DNA of 64,000 nucleotides from Stenotrophomonas bentonitica (GCF_002887735.1 NZ_PKQP01000001.1:248001-312000), one strand, 5' to 3'. Counted from the stretch's first letter, positions 9,496-19,174 are shown. Numbers and translations are program-made. The notes: a model not told the origin generated them from the letters alone.

Positions 9496-10449
9496 TCAGT
9501 GCGGGATCGAGGCCAGTTCGTCCAGACCCAGCGCCAGGTTGAGGTTCTGCATGGCCTGGGTGGCCGCGCCCTTGAGCAGGTTGTCCAGGGTCGCCACCAC
9601 CACCACGCGCTTGCCGCCCGGGGCCACGTCGAAGCCGCCGATCTGCACGCCATGCCGGCCGGCGATCTGGCTGACCCACGGCGCTTCGTCGAGCACCTCG
9701 ATCAGCGCCTCATCGGCGTAATACTTCTGGTAGAGCGCGATCACATCCTCGCGCTTGACTACCGTGTTGAGCCACAGGTTCACCGTCATGGTGATGCCAC
9801 GGAAATGCGGCGCCACGTGCGGCATGAACTCGACCGGCACGCGCAGGTGCGCAGTGACTTCGCGCTCGTGCACATGGTTGGTCAGCGCATACGGCATGAG
9901 GTTGTCACGCAGCAGTTCCGGATTGTTCTTGTCCGAGGGCGTGGTGCCCGCGCCGGAGTAGCCGGACACACCAAAACACTGCGGCGGGCCGGCCAGCTGC
10001 TGCAGCAGCGGGCTGATCGCCAGCTGCATCGCGGTGGCGTAGCAGCCCGGATTGCTGATGTGCTTCTGGCCCAGGTAGTCGCCCCGGGTCAGCTCCGGCA
10101 GGCCGTAATACCAGCTCGGCTCGAAGCGGTGATCGGCCGACAGATCGACGATCACCGTGTCCGGCCTGGCCGCATCCAGCGCGGCGACGAACGGTGCGGC
10201 CAGGCCATTGGGCAGCGCCAGGATCACCGCGTCCATGCCCTTTGCAGCGACGGCATCTGCATCCAGGTTTTCGAACTGCAGCTCACCCTGCCAGTCGCCG
10301 TGGTGATCGCTCACGCGCTGGCCGGCCAGCTCGCGCGAGGAGACGAAGCCCAGCTGCAGGCTCGGGTGGGCGGCGATCAGCTTGATCAGCTCGGCGCCGG
10401 TGTGGCCACGTGCGCCGACGATGCCGACGGTGAAGATCTTGGTACTCAT
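9496..10449 (-). CDS. argC: N-acetyl-gamma-glutamyl-phosphate reductase
   Basis: NADPH-dependent reduction of N-acetylglutamyl phosphate to the semialdehyde. 317 residues. Rossmann motif [13 protein letters not shown] at the N-terminus; catalytic cysteine in [14 protein letters not shown] near residue 129. The ATG at 10449 overlaps the stop of the upstream GNAT gene (ATGA), indicating coupled translation. The frame stays open upstream inside the GNAT gene, but only the residues from 10449 on look like ArgC. Confidence 0.97.
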   Translation of the reverse strand: MSTKIFTVGIVGARGHTGAELIKLIAAHPSLQLGFVSSRELAGQRVSDHHGDWQGELQFENLDADAVAAKGMDAVILALPNGLAAPFVAALDAARPDTVIVDLSADHRFEPSWYYGLPELTRGDYLGQKHISNPGCYATAMQLAISPLLQQLAGPPQCFGVSGYSGAGTTPSDKNNPELLRDNLMPYALTNHVHEREVTAHLRVPVEFMPHVAPHFRGITMTVNLWLNTVVKREDVIALYQKYYADEALIEVLDEAPWVSQIAGRHGVQIGGFDVAPGGKRVVVVATLDNLLKGAATQAMQNLNLALGLDELASIPH

Positions 10450-11045
10450 GCGTGTGCGTCCAGGCGGTGCTGCAGGTGGCGTTTCACCCCCTGCCATTCC
10501 GCATCGATGATGGAGAAGATGACGGTGTCGCGCGGGGTGCCGTCCGGGTGGCGCTTGTGGTTGCGCAGCACGCCGTCCTGCTTGGCGCCCAGCCGCGCGA
10601 TCGCGGTGCGCGAGGTGACGTTGAACCAGCTGGTCTCGAACACCACGCTCAGGCATTCCAGCCGCTCGAAGGCATGGGTGAGCAGCATCAGTTTGGTTTC
10701 GGTGTTGATGCCGGTGCGCTGGGCGGCTTCGCCATACCAGGTGTAGCCGATGCTCAGGCGCGGCACCTCGGCGTCCAGATCGTAGTAGCGGGTGGTGCCG
10801 ACCACTTCATCGGCATCGTTGAGGACCACGAACGGCAACACCTTGCCCTCGGCCTGCGCCTGCAGCGCGGCCTGGACATAGGCGGTCATGGTCTTCGCAC
10901 TCGGCACCTGGGTGTACCAGAGCTTGGACAAGGTGCCATCCCCCAGTGCGCCGCGCAGGCCATCGATATGCGCCATCTGCAGCGGCTCCAGCCGGGCATG
11001 GGTGCCGGCCAGCGTGGGGACCTTGGTCCAATCGGCAAGATTCAT
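10446..11045 (-). CDS. GNAT acetyltransferase, RimJ/RimL-like
   Basis: 199-residue acetyltransferase with the layout of RimJ/RimL-type N-acetyltransferases ([12 protein letters not shown] at the N-terminus, [10 protein letters not shown] strand, [10 protein letters not shown] helix). The substrate cannot be read from sequence. It is inside the arginine operon: it starts 5 bases after the argB/A stop and overlaps the argC start by four bases. The upstream fused NAGS-kinase already carries a GNAT domain, so this is a second acetyltransferase in the unit. The ATG at 11045 is chosen as the first one after the argB/A stop. Confidence 0.85.
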   Translation of the reverse strand: MNLADWTKVPTLAGTHARLEPLQMAHIDGLRGALGDGTLSKLWYTQVPSAKTMTAYVQAALQAQAEGKVLPFVVLNDADEVVGTTRYYDLDAEVPRLSIGYTWYGEAAQRTGINTETKLMLLTHAFERLECLSVVFETSWFNVTSRTAIARLGAKQDGVLRNHKRHPDGTPRDTVIFSIIDAEWQGVKRHLQHRLDAHA

Positions 11046-11050
11046 CGGGT

Positions 11051-12376
11051 TCAGCCCTCCAGGCTGGGGGTGCGTGCGGCGCAATGCTCGACGTACGCTT
11101 TGATGCGGTCGAAGCCATCGGCGCCGAACCAGAACACCTTCCAGTGGCCCTGCTTGTAGCAGCCATCGGATTCGGCGTAATAGAAGTGATTGATCGGGTT
11201 GCCGTTGCGCGAGCGCCAGAACAGCTGCGGGGTTTCGTCCAGCATGACATTCCAGACCGCGCGGCCAAGGCCTTCGCCCTGCGCGTCATCCAGCACGGCG
11301 AACTTGTCCAGGTAGACCCCTTCCGCTTCATCGGTGAGGATCACCGCGGTGCGGTAGTTCTCGCTGACGTAGGCACGCAGCAGCTTGGTCTTCTGGAAAT
11401 AATCCGCCACCAGGGTGCGGCCGAAGCTGGATTCGATCAGCTGCTTGAGGCGCGGCAGATCGAGTTCGTCCCAGCGGGTGGCGCGCAGCACTTTCTCGCC
11501 CTTGCGCACCAGCGTGCCCGAGCCCTTGTGGGTGAACAGTTCCTTGGCCAGGTCCGCCGGGCGGGTGATGGAGACCGAGGATTCCAGCGGCAGCCGATCC
11601 AGCAGGTCCTTGATCTGTTCGATCTTGACCCGCATGCCGCCATGGATCCACGGCTGCTGCATCAGCTGGTCGTACTCGGTGGAGAGGTTGATCGAGTCGA
11701 TCACCTTGCCCTCTTCATCCAGCAGGCCGCCGGTGCCGGTGAGGAAGATGATCTTGTACGGCTGCAGTTCCTGCACCAGCTCGTTGGCGGCGAAATCAGC
11801 GTTGACGTTGAGGATCTGCCCGCAGCGGGTCTCGCCCAGGCTGGTGATCACCGGGATCGAGCCGGCGCGCAGGCTGGCCTCGATCGGGGCCAGGTTGACC
11901 TTCTTGACCTCACCGACCAGGCCGTAGGTGTCCTGGTCCAGGTACTCGGCTTCGAACACGCCCCCGGTGATCGAAGTCGCGCGCGCGCCATTCTGCTGCA
12001 GCGCTTCAACCAGCTGCAGGTTGGAGGCCTGGAACACCCGGCGCACGATCGCCAGGCCTTCGGCCGAGGTCACGCGCAGGCCGTTCACGGTCTGCTTCTC
12101 GATGCCGGCCGCCGAGAGCTCGGCGTCCAGCTGCGGGCCGGCACCATGCAGCACGATCGGGGTCAGGCCGACTTCCTGCAGGAACGACAGCGAGGAGGTC
12201 AGCGCGTCCAGGTCATCGCGCAGCACCGCGCCGCCGACCTTGACCACGGCGAAGCGTTTGGCGTCCAGCTGCGAGAAACGCTTGAGGTACTGGCTGATCT
12301 CCTTCGCGCTGGCCATGCTCGAGAGCAGGCGCACGATGGTCTGACGGGTCTGGCGGTGGGGCTGGGAAGAAGGCAT
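11051..12376 (-). CDS. argB: Bifunctional N-acetylglutamate synthase/kinase
   Basis: A 441-residue fusion: an amino-acid-kinase domain (about residues 20-285; [37 protein letters not shown]) followed by a GNAT domain (about 290-441; [15 protein letters not shown] acetyl-CoA loop). This matches the Xanthomonas NAGS-K enzyme, related to vertebrate NAGS, which both makes N-acetylglutamate and phosphorylates it. Start: the ATG at 12376 keeps the conserved [13 protein letters not shown]-terminus; another ATG at 12316 is possible, and neither has a strong Shine-Dalgarno. It supplies the acetylated intermediates used by argC and argF'. Confidence 0.94.
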   Translation of the reverse strand: MPSSQPHRQTRQTIVRLLSSMASAKEISQYLKRFSQLDAKRFAVVKVGGAVLRDDLDALTSSLSFLQEVGLTPIVLHGAGPQLDAELSAAGIEKQTVNGLRVTSAEGLAIVRRVFQASNLQLVEALQQNGARATSITGGVFEAEYLDQDTYGLVGEVKKVNLAPIEASLRAGSIPVITSLGETRCGQILNVNADFAANELVQELQPYKIIFLTGTGGLLDEEGKVIDSINLSTEYDQLMQQPWIHGGMRVKIEQIKDLLDRLPLESSVSITRPADLAKELFTHKGSGTLVRKGEKVLRATRWDELDLPRLKQLIESSFGRTLVADYFQKTKLLRAYVSENYRTAVILTDEAEGVYLDKFAVLDDAQGEGLGRAVWNVMLDETPQLFWRSRNGNPINHFYYAESDGCYKQGHWKVFWFGADGFDRIKAYVEHCAARTPSLEG

Positions 12377-12449
12377 TTCGATATCGTCGCAGGCGGCCGC
12401 AGCCGCGATGGGAGTTCCGTCAGTGGGGGACCACGACGGCGTCATTCGA

Positions 12450-13538
12450 TCAGGCGCCGTGCGCGATGATGCGGTGCACGGACTCGGTGTAACGCTGCAG
12501 CTGCTCCAGCGTCACGAACTCATCGGCGGTGTGGGCCTGGGCGATGTCGCCCGGGCCGTACACCAGCGTGGTGTAACCGCCGGCCGAAAACAGCGAGGCC
12601 TCGGTCCAGAAATCCACCGCGTTGCCGATCGGGATATCCAAGGCATCGGCCACGTCACGCGCGGCCAGACGGCGGTTTTCTGCTTCGGCAATATCGCCGG
12701 CCGGGAAGCTGGGCCCGCGGAAGGTCTCGGTGAACACCGCGGCCTCCGGTTCGGCAAAACCGGCAAAGGTGGCCAGCAGCGCATCGATATCCATCGACGG
12801 CAGCGGGCGGAAGCCGAAACGCACTTCGGCCGCGGGTGCGATCATGTTGGCCTTGATGCCGCCTTCCACGCGCCCGATGTTGAAGCGCAGGCCGGTCAGC
12901 CCGCCAAAGCGCGCGTGCGACAGCGACTCGACATGGTCCAGCGCGCGGTTGCCCCAGCGCATCGCCTGGTGCAATGCGCTGGCGGCCGCATCCTGCTTGC
13001 CCGAGGCATGCCCGGCCCGGCCGGTGAACTGCATCAGCACCGAACTGATGCCACGGTGCGCGAGCACCGCTTCGCTCATCGTGGGCTCGGCGACCAGCAC
13101 CGCTTCGTACGGAATGCCCCGGGCGAGGAAGGCGGCGATGCAACGCGGGTCGTTGGCCTCCTCGTCGCTGGAGAACAGGAACGCGGCATCGCCATCGCTG
13201 GCGTTGGCCGCGGCCACCAGGGCCGCCGCAGCGCCCTTGATGTCGCACACGCCCAGCCCGATCACGCGATCGTCCGCTCGCCGCATCACGTGCGGGTCGG
13301 CCGTCCAATGCGGCGAGTCCGGCACGGTATCCAGGTGCACATTGAACAGATATTTCGGCGTGCCACGCACCGCATACAGGCTGACCGCACCGTCGCCATG
13401 GTCGAGCACCTCCACGTGGAACCCGGGCAGGTTCGCGCGCAGGTAATCGAAGATGCCGCCAGTGGTGATCGCACGCGGCGGGTTGCGCGTGTCGAAGGAC
13501 ACGAGCTGCTGCAGGTGATCGAGTGTCTGTTCAAGCAT
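12450..13538 (-). CDS. argE': Acetylornithine/N-acetylcitrulline deacetylase
   Basis: M20-family zinc deacetylase, 362 residues. Metal-binding elements visible: [27 protein letters not shown] and AEPTMSEAV, then the dimerisation domain, then a distal histidine in the AQAHTADEF segment. In xanthomonads this enzyme removes the acetyl group from N-acetylcitrulline because the carbamoylation step acts on acetylornithine; the adjacent argF' supports the same role here. The ATG at 13538 gives the usual length. It is flanked upstream by SMAG repeats and followed by argB/A. Confidence 0.93.
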   Translation of the reverse strand: MLEQTLDHLQQLVSFDTRNPPRAITTGGIFDYLRANLPGFHVEVLDHGDGAVSLYAVRGTPKYLFNVHLDTVPDSPHWTADPHVMRRADDRVIGLGVCDIKGAAAALVAAANASDGDAAFLFSSDEEANDPRCIAAFLARGIPYEAVLVAEPTMSEAVLAHRGISSVLMQFTGRAGHASGKQDAAASALHQAMRWGNRALDHVESLSHARFGGLTGLRFNIGRVEGGIKANMIAPAAEVRFGFRPLPSMDIDALLATFAGFAEPEAAVFTETFRGPSFPAGDIAEAENRRLAARDVADALDIPIGNAVDFWTEASLFSAGGYTTLVYGPGDIAQAHTADEFVTLEQLQRYTESVHRIIAHGA

Positions 13539-13566
13539 GTGTCTGAGTATCCGTAGGGTTCAACAT

Positions 13567-13678
13567 CGGTAGTGCCAGCCGCTGGCCGGCTCTGCAATGA
13601 TCCAGCCGTGCCACGCGCCGGCCAGCGGCCCGCACTACCATCCATCGCCGTTGCGAGGCGCCGGCCAGGGGCCGGCAC
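13567..13678. repeat. SMAG-type REP arms between argG and argE'
   Basis: One inverted pair with GGTAGTGCCAGCCGCTGGCC and a mirror arm ending GCACTACC, then a third degenerate arm GCGCCGGCCAGGGGCCGGCA. Same stem family as at 5181. They sit in the argG-argE' gap and may modulate differential mRNA stability in the operon. Confidence 0.8.
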
Positions 13679-13692
13679 CCCGGTGCATCGCC

Positions 13693-14886
13693 TTAGCGGT
13701 TCACCTGCGCGTACAGGGTGGAGCTCATGCCGAACAGCTTGATGAAGCCTTCCGCCTCTTCCACGCCCCAGTCGGCCGACTGTGCATACGTGGCGCCCTT
13801 GGTGTTGAGCAGGTGCGGCGACTTCACCGCAACGGCGTCCACACGGCCACCACGGGTTTCCAGCACCACTTCGCCGTTGACCTTGGCCTGGGAGGACTTC
13901 AGGAAGGCCTCGATATCGGTCTTGAGCGGGTCGTGGTAGAAGCCTTCGTACACCAGCTCCACCCACTTGCGCGCCACGTCCGGCTTGAAGCGGTTCTGCT
14001 GCTTGGTCAGCACCGCATCTTCCAGCGCGCGGTGCGCGGCCAGCAGCGAAACCAGGCCCGGCGCTTCGAACACGATGCGGCCCTTCAGGCCGATCACGGT
14101 GTCGCCGGTGTACACGCCACGGCCCACGCCGTACGGGGCGAACAGCTTGTTGAGCTTGGCCAGGATCTGCTCACCCGGCAGCGCCTTGCCGTCCAGCTCG
14201 ACCGCTTCGCCTTCGACGAACTTCAGGGTGACCGTCAGGGCCTGTTCCGGCCATTCGCTGCGCGGTGCGCACCAGCCGCGGGCACCCTCGCCCGGGGCTT
14301 CCCAACGGTCGATCTCGCCGCCGGACATGGTCAGGCCGAGCAGGTTCTCGTTGATGGTGTAGGCCTGCTGCTTGGCCCGCACGCCGAAACCGCGCTCTTC
14401 CAGGTACTTCTGCTCGTAGGCGCGGGTCTGGGTGTGTTCTTTCTGGATCTCGCGGATCGGCGCGACGATCTGGTAGTCGCCCAGTGCCTTCACGGCCAGG
14501 TCGAAGCGGACCTGGTCGTTGCCCATGCCGGTGCAGCCGTGGGCGATGATGTTGGTGCCCAGTTCGGCGGCGCGCTTGAGCGCGGCGTCCACGATCAGGT
14601 AACGATCCGAGACCAGCAGCGGGTACTGGCCCTGGTAGCCCTCACCGGCCCACACGAACGGCTTGACGAAACCGCTCCAGATGGCCGGACCACCGTCGAC
14701 GGTGACGTGGCTGGTGACGCCCAGTTCGGCGGCACGCTTTTCGATGAAATCGCGCTCTTCGTCATCCACGCCGCCGGTATCGGCGAACACGGTGTGCACG
14801 TTGTAGCCGCGCTCCTGCAGGTAGGGCACGCAGAAGCTGGTGTCGAGTCCGCCGGAGAAGGCCAGGACGATGTCTTTCTTGCTCAT
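13693..14886 (-). CDS. argG: Argininosuccinate synthase
   Basis: ATP-dependent ligation of citrulline and aspartate. 397 residues. The N-type ATP pyrophosphatase loop AFSGGLDTS is at residues 9-17; [10 protein letters not shown] and [13 protein letters not shown] are further signature segments. The ATG at 14886 matches the conserved [13 protein letters not shown] beginning; the frame upstream runs through a SMAG repeat. Second gene of the arginine operon, 131 bases after argF', with the repeat between. Confidence 0.97.
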   Translation of the reverse strand: MSKKDIVLAFSGGLDTSFCVPYLQERGYNVHTVFADTGGVDDEERDFIEKRAAELGVTSHVTVDGGPAIWSGFVKPFVWAGEGYQGQYPLLVSDRYLIVDAALKRAAELGTNIIAHGCTGMGNDQVRFDLAVKALGDYQIVAPIREIQKEHTQTRAYEQKYLEERGFGVRAKQQAYTINENLLGLTMSGGEIDRWEAPGEGARGWCAPRSEWPEQALTVTLKFVEGEAVELDGKALPGEQILAKLNKLFAPYGVGRGVYTGDTVIGLKGRIVFEAPGLVSLLAAHRALEDAVLTKQQNRFKPDVARKWVELVYEGFYHDPLKTDIEAFLKSSQAKVNGEVVLETRGGRVDAVAVKSPHLLNTKGATYAQSADWGVEEAEGFIKLFGMSSTLYAQVNR

Positions 14887-14935
14887 GGGGGTCAGGTCCA
14901 AGTGGGAATGCAATGTGGAATGCGTTTTTCGAGGC

Positions 14936-15005
14936 GGTAGAGCCACGCCATGCGTGGCTGCTATTCGTTGGGCGCCGCGAAGCCACGCATGGCGTGGCTC
15001 TACGG
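14936..15005. repeat. SMAG-type REP dimer between argF' and argG
   Basis: Inverted pair GGTAGAGCCACGCCATGCGT and mirror ending TGGCGTGGCTCTACG. The stem is the same subfamily as at 6539. Confidence 0.85.
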
Positions 15006-15017
15006 CCGCCGTGCTGC

Positions 15018-16028
15018 TTATCGTCCTGCCAGCGCCGACATGATCGCCTTCTGCACATGCAGGCGGTTCTCGGCTTCGTTGATCGCGATGCACTGCGCCG
15101 AATCCATCACGCCGTCGGTCGCCTTCACGTTGCGACGCAGCGGCAGGCAGTGGCTGAAGACGCCGTTGTTGGTCAGCGCCATCTTGGCTTCGTCCACGAT
15201 GAAGTGCTTGTACTGGTCGCGGATCGGCTTCTCCGGCTCCCAGTTGCCGAAGAACGGCAGCGCGCCCCAGCTCTTGGCGTAGACGACATCGGCGCCGGCG
15301 TAGGCGCTGGCGATGTCATGGCTCACCTGCAGCGAACCACCGCTCTCGGCCACGTTCTGCTCGGCCCAGCCCATGTAGCGCTCATCCAGGATGTAATCCG
15401 GGGTCGGGCACAGCAGGGTCACGTCCATGCCCATGCGGGTGGCGATGGTCAGCGCCGAGTTGGCCACGGCGGTGTTCAGCGGCTTGGGGTGGTAGGTCCA
15501 GGTCAGCACGTACTTCTTGCCGCGCAGGTCCTGGGTGCCGAAGTGTTCCTGCAGCGCCATCACATGGGCCAGTTCCTGGCACGGGTGGGTGATGGTTTCC
15601 ATGTTGATCACCGGCACCGGCGAGTACTTGGCGAAGCTCTTGAGCACTTCGTCTTCGCGGTCCTTGGTCCAGTCGATGAACTTCGGGAACGCGCGCACGC
15701 CGATCAGGTCGACGTAGCGGCCCAGCACCCTGGCCACTTCGGCGATGTGCTCTTCGGTATCCCCGTCCATCACCGTGCCCAGGTTGAACTCGATCGGCCA
15801 GGCATCCTTGCCCGGCTGCAGCACGATCGCGTGGCCGCCCAGCTGGAACGCGCCCAGCTCGAAGCTGGTGCGGGTCCGCATGGAGGGGTTGAAGAACACC
15901 AGGGCAATCGACTTGCCCTTGAGCTCGTCGCCCAGCTTGTTGCGCTTGAACAGCGCGGCCTGGGTCAGCAGGGCATCCAGGTCGGTGCGGCTCCAGTCCT
16001 GGGTGTTCAGGAAGTGCTTCAGGGACAT
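15018..16028 (-). CDS. argF': N-acetylornithine carbamoyltransferase
   Basis: Transfers a carbamoyl group to N-acetylornithine, giving N-acetylcitrulline; a xanthomonad variant of the ornithine carbamoyltransferase step. 336 residues. The carbamoyl-phosphate motif is SMRTRTSFE (residues 49-57), HPCQELA near residue 180, and HCLPLRRN near residue 293. Thr91-Glu92 are present; Glu92 is the residue known to set acetylornithine over succinylornithine specificity in the X. campestris enzyme. The ATG at 16028 has AAGGAT about 8 bases upstream. First gene of the operon, preceded by a long regulated leader. Confidence 0.96.
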   Translation of the reverse strand: MSLKHFLNTQDWSRTDLDALLTQAALFKRNKLGDELKGKSIALVFFNPSMRTRTSFELGAFQLGGHAIVLQPGKDAWPIEFNLGTVMDGDTEEHIAEVARVLGRYVDLIGVRAFPKFIDWTKDREDEVLKSFAKYSPVPVINMETITHPCQELAHVMALQEHFGTQDLRGKKYVLTWTYHPKPLNTAVANSALTIATRMGMDVTLLCPTPDYILDERYMGWAEQNVAESGGSLQVSHDIASAYAGADVVYAKSWGALPFFGNWEPEKPIRDQYKHFIVDEAKMALTNNGVFSHCLPLRRNVKATDGVMDSAQCIAINEAENRLHVQKAIMSALAGR

Positions 16029-16143
16029 CGATCGATCCTTTGCGGCTGGTTTTCCACCGTTTCCGGCGGAGGTTGGGGGCGCCGGGGCGCGGTCAGGGCT
16101 CAACAAAACACATACAGATGAAACTTTTCAGATCGCAGAAACG

Positions 16144-16171
16144 AAAAAACCCAGCGCGGGGGCTGGGTTTT
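16144..16171 (-). terminator. Intrinsic terminator in argF' leader (attenuator)
   Basis: On the minus strand, AAAACCCAGC, a CCCCGC loop and GCTGGGTTTT form a perfect 10-bp stem running into six T residues. It lies 116 bases upstream of the argF' ATG and downstream of a short leader ORF, so it would stop transcription before argF'. An alternative pairing partner for its 5' arm lies at 16199-16205. Confidence 0.8.
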
Positions 16172-16298
16172 CCGAACAGACAGCACGAAGCTCCGGTTAC
16201 CCAGCGAAAATGTGGGGTTCCGGTCGGCGGGCACGCGACGTCATGCCCGTAGCCATACGGGCGGCGCTGGTGTCGTGCTGGAAGTCGGTGAGTTTCAT
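16162..16298 (-). promoter_or_regulatory. Candidate arginine-responsive transcription attenuator
   Basis: Four mutually exclusive RNA segments can be read. Segment 1 is CCGGAACCC at the end of the Arg-codon run. Segment 2 is GCTGGGTAACCGGA over the leader stop codon. Segment 3 is TTCGGAAAACCCAGC. Segment 4 is GCTGGGTTTT. Segments 1:2 pair as CCGG/CCGG plus ACCC/GGGT, 2:3 as GCTGGGT/ACCCAGC plus CCGGA/TTCGG (antiterminator), and 3:4 form the terminator. A ribosome held at the Arg codons would cover segment 1 and free segment 2 to block the terminator. This is the classic amino-acid attenuator layout; function is inferred from pairing only. Confidence 0.65.
16197..16298 (-). CDS. Putative arginine leader peptide
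   Basis: A 33-codon ORF starting MKLTDFQHDTSAAR and ending in TAA at 16197. Four of its codons are arginine; three of them are packed in a run CGT GCC CGC CGA (residues 22, 24, 25 and the intervening Ala 23) immediately 5' of the first pairing segment. The stop codon sits inside the segment that would form the antiterminator. The ribosome binding site is weak (GGGCGG before the ATG), the main reservation. It has the size and position of a regulatory leader peptide rather than a functional protein. Confidence 0.5.
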   Translation of the reverse strand: MKLTDFQHDTSAARMATGMTSRARRPEPHIFAG

Positions 16299-16337
16299 GG
16301 CCGCCCATCTTTGCATGCACCCGGGGTGGGTGCAAGG

Positions 16338-16355
16338 CCTGAATGGAAATTCAGT
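16338..16355. promoter_or_regulatory. ARG-box-like operator upstream of argF'
   Basis: CTGAATGGAAATTCAG is a perfect 6-4-6 inverted repeat. The half-sites TGAAT and ATTCA with a 4-base spacer equal the E. coli ArgR box core at all ten conserved positions, in otherwise very GC-rich DNA. It lies 40 bases upstream of the leader ATG. A promoter is not clearly resolvable around it. Confidence 0.65.
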
Positions 16356-16388
16356 TTGAAGGTGTCGCCGATGGGGCGACGGAAGGGG

Positions 16389-16961
16389 TCACGGATTGGC
16401 GCCGCCGGCCTGTTCATTGCCGACCCAGGGGGTGATCGAGACCCGGATCTTGAGCCGGTTGCCCGGGTCTTCGGGCAGGCGCGAGCGGTACTTGGTGCCC
16501 TTGTAGACGTAGTCCACGTCGTAGGCGATCGGGCGGCGGAACTCACGGCCCACCGGAATGATCTTGCAGTCCCGGGTCAGCAGTGGACCGGTATTGGCCG
16601 GCGCGGCCTCCACCACGACGGTTTCCGAATAGCCACTCTCATCGGTGCTGCCATCTTCGCGGCGGAAGATCGAGCGCACCGAATCCATGAAACGTCCGAA
16701 ACGACCCTTGTCTTCCTGCGGCTCTTCGCCGGTGACGTTGACCGGAGCCAGCGTGCGGGTGGAGACCGGCTCGCAGTGCTCCTCGGTACGCGTGGCGCGC
16801 AGGGTCTGGAAGACCGGCTCCACGTTGAGCACCTGGGCGTAGTCGAACTTGACGTTCTCCACGATCACCACCCGGTTGCGCACCTCACCGTCCTGGGCGC
16901 ACGCCCCGAAGGCGGCACTTCCGAGCAGGCAGACCAGCGTCAACAACGAAGCGGATTTCAT
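16389..16961 (-). CDS. Exported protein of unknown function
   Basis: 190 residues with a signal peptide (LLTLVCLLGSAAFGACAQ). I do not recognise the whole protein. The C-terminal stretch (AYDVDYVYKGTKYRSRLPED, then RVSITP) resembles the end of exported glycine-zipper outer-membrane proteins of xanthomonads, but no glycine zipper is present. The middle (EEPQEDKGRFGRFMDSVRSIF) is charged. A cysteine in FGACAQ could be a lipid site but fits the lipobox poorly. The ATG at 16961 is set by the signal peptide; its ribosome binding site is weak. It reads into the argF' leader region; a GTCGCC/GGCGAC hairpin follows its stop. Confidence 0.75.
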   Translation of the reverse strand: MKSASLLTLVCLLGSAAFGACAQDGEVRNRVVIVENVKFDYAQVLNVEPVFQTLRATRTEEHCEPVSTRTLAPVNVTGEEPQEDKGRFGRFMDSVRSIFRREDGSTDESGYSETVVVEAAPANTGPLLTRDCKIIPVGREFRRPIAYDVDYVYKGTKYRSRLPEDPGNRLKIRVSITPWVGNEQAGGANP

Positions 16962-17216
16962 TGGCAACAAGGAAAAGGACAAGGGGGATAGTTTAGGCAG
17001 TGCCAGGCACAAGGGGCTGAACATTACCCTTCCGTGACGCGTATGCCCATAGGTCGGGCCCCAGCCGCGGCCCCGGGGCCGCCTCCACGGGGCCGATCGG
17101 CTGAAGCCTTCAGCCGGCGGCCGTGGTGACGCGAACGCCTGCATGCCCTGCCCCGCATCCCCCCAAAGGCCCCGACACGTTCTAAAATCGACCGCTTACC
17201 CCCGCTCCCGACCCTC

Positions 17217-18584
17217 ATGACCCTGCGCCTGCACAACAACCTGACACGCCAGCTCGAACCGTTCACCCCGCTCGATCCGACCTGTCCGACCCTGTATGTG
17301 TGCGGCCCCACCGTCTACAACTACGTCCACATCGGCAACGCCCGTGGCCCGGTGGTGTTCGGGGTGCTGGCCGACGTGCTCCGGCGCCGTTTCGGCGGCC
17401 TGCGCTATGCCCGCAACATCACCGACGTGGATGACAAGATCAACACGGCCGCGCGCGAGCAGCAGGTCCCGATCAGCACCATCACCGACCGCTTCGCCGC
17501 CGCCTACCGCGAGGACATGGCCGCGCTGGGCGTGGTCCCGCCGGACATCGAGCCGGAAGCCACCGCGCATATCCCGCACATCATCACGATGATCGAGCAG
17601 TTGATCGGCAACGGGCATGCGTATGCCGCCGAGGGGCACGTGCTGTTCTCGGTGAGCTCCTACGCCGATTACGGCAAGCTCTCGCGCCGCGACCCGGACG
17701 AGATGCTGGCCGGCGCGCGCGTCGACGTGGCGCCGTACAAGCGCGACCCGGGCGACTTCGTGCTGTGGAAGCCGTCCAGCGACGACCTGCCGGGCTGGGC
17801 ATCGCCGTGGGGCCGTGGCCGCCCGGGCTGGCACATCGAGTGCTCGGCGATGGCTGCCGCGCATCTGGGGCCGACCATCGACATCCATGCCGGCGGCGTG
17901 GACCTGCAGTTCCCGCACCATGAAAACGAGATCGCGCAGAGCGAGTGCGCGCACGGCGGGCAGACGTTCGCCCGGTTCTGGCTGCACAACGGCATGCTCA
18001 ACTTCGGCGGCGCCAAGATGAGCAAGTCGATCGGCAACATCGAGCGCGTGCACGACCTGGTCCGCCAGCATGCCCCCGAGGCGCTGCGCTATGCGCTGCT
18101 GTCGGCCCACTACCGCCAGCCGCTGGACTGGTCCGACGCGCTGATCGAGCAGTCGGTGCGTACGCTGGACCGCCTGTACGGCACCCTGCGCGACCTGGTC
18201 GACGTGGAGGCTGCTGCGGTGATTCCGGCCGAGATCGAGGCCGCGCTGGATGACGACCTCAACACGCCGCAGGCACTGGCCGAGCTGGCCCGCATCGCCG
18301 GCGAGGCACGCAGGGCCGGCGACGCCGACAAGGCGCACTGGAAATCCGCCCTGCTCGGCGCCGGTCTGGCACTGGGCCTGCTGCAGCAGGATCCCGCCGC
18401 ATGGTTCGGTACTGCAGGCGGTACCGATGACGATGCGGCCATCCAGGCCCTGATCGACGAACGCGCCGCCGCCAAGCAGGCGCGTGACTTCGCCCGCGCC
18501 GATGCGATCCGTGACCAGCTGGCCGCCGAAGGCATCGTGCTGGAAGACACCGCCCAGGGCGTGCGCTGGTCGCGCAAACGCTGA
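17217..18584 (+). CDS. cysS: Cysteinyl-tRNA synthetase
   Basis: Charges tRNA-Cys. 455 residues, class I synthetase. HIGH-type motif in [11 protein letters not shown] near residue 37 and KMSKS in [11 protein letters not shown] near residue 265. Zinc ligands of the family are visible: Cys in YVCGPTVYN, Cys in GWHIECSAM, and His in [14 protein letters not shown] about 30 bases upstream may be a -10 element without a clear -35. Confidence 0.97.
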   Translation: MTLRLHNNLTRQLEPFTPLDPTCPTLYVCGPTVYNYVHIGNARGPVVFGVLADVLRRRFGGLRYARNITDVDDKINTAAREQQVPISTITDRFAAAYREDMAALGVVPPDIEPEATAHIPHIITMIEQLIGNGHAYAAEGHVLFSVSSYADYGKLSRRDPDEMLAGARVDVAPYKRDPGDFVLWKPSSDDLPGWASPWGRGRPGWHIECSAMAAAHLGPTIDIHAGGVDLQFPHHENEIAQSECAHGGQTFARFWLHNGMLNFGGAKMSKSIGNIERVHDLVRQHAPEALRYALLSAHYRQPLDWSDALIEQSVRTLDRLYGTLRDLVDVEAAAVIPAEIEAALDDDLNTPQALAELARIAGEARRAGDADKAHWKSALLGAGLALGLLQQDPAAWFGTAGGTDDDAAIQALIDERAAAKQARDFARADAIRDQLAAEGIVLEDTAQGVRWSRKR

Positions 18585-18733
18585 ACGGCCGCCCGGCTGA
18601 CCGTCGGGCGCTGCCAGACACTGCCCGGTCCGCCGGGCGTCGCCACGACACAGGCCCGGCCACGGACGGCCAGGCTGCTTCCCCCGCAAACGCACGGTCA
18701 CCCACGGACGGCGAACACCGACCCGGAGCCCCC

Positions 18734-19174
18734 ATGACCCCCACCTCCCCGTTCCCGCTCGAACCCACCGCCGCCGAAGCCCAGGCTGCCATCGCCGAGG
18801 AATTCGCGTTCTTCGGTGACTGGTCCGAGCGCTACCAGTACCTGATCGACCTGGGCCGCAAGCTGCCCACCTTCCCGGAAGAATGGAAAACCGAAGCGCA
18901 CCGCCTGCTCGGTTGCCAGTCCATGGTCTGGATCGTGCCGGAGGGCAACGCCGAGGCCCTGCGCTTCCACGCGATCAGTGATTCGGCGATCGTCTCCGGG
19001 CTGATCTACCTGGCCCTGCGCGTGTACTCGGGCCGTTCCGCTGCCGAGATCCTGGCCACCGAGCCAAGCTACATCCAGGACATCGGGCTGTCGCGTCACC
19101 TCTCGCCGACCCGCAGCAACGGCGTGGCGGCGATGCTGGCCTTCATCCGCGACACCGCGCAAGCGCAGTCGTGA
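18734..19174 (+). CDS. sufE: SufE-family sulfur acceptor protein
   Basis: 146 residues. SufE accepts persulfide sulfur from a cysteine desulfurase and hands it on for Fe-S cluster assembly. The sulfur-accepting cysteine is in RLLGCQSMVW near residue 57, in the usual position for the family. No sufS or sufBCD gene is nearby. The stop overlaps the GTG start of the following MFS gene, so the two are co-translated. Confidence 0.93.
   Translation: MTPTSPFPLEPTAAEAQAAIAEEFAFFGDWSERYQYLIDLGRKLPTFPEEWKTEAHRLLGCQSMVWIVPEGNAEALRFHAISDSAIVSGLIYLALRVYSGRSAAEILATEPSYIQDIGLSRHLSPTRSNGVAAMLAFIRDTAQAQS

Noticed and set aside
16144..16171. Hairpin read as a simple terminator of the unknown gene at 16389-16961
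   Set aside because: It lies 218 bases past that gene's stop, after an ARG-box-like site and a leader ORF, and its 5' arm has a designed competing partner. An attenuator explains it better.
17196..18701. Long minus-strand open frame across cysS
   Set aside because: Antisense to cysS with intact HIGH and KMSKS motifs.
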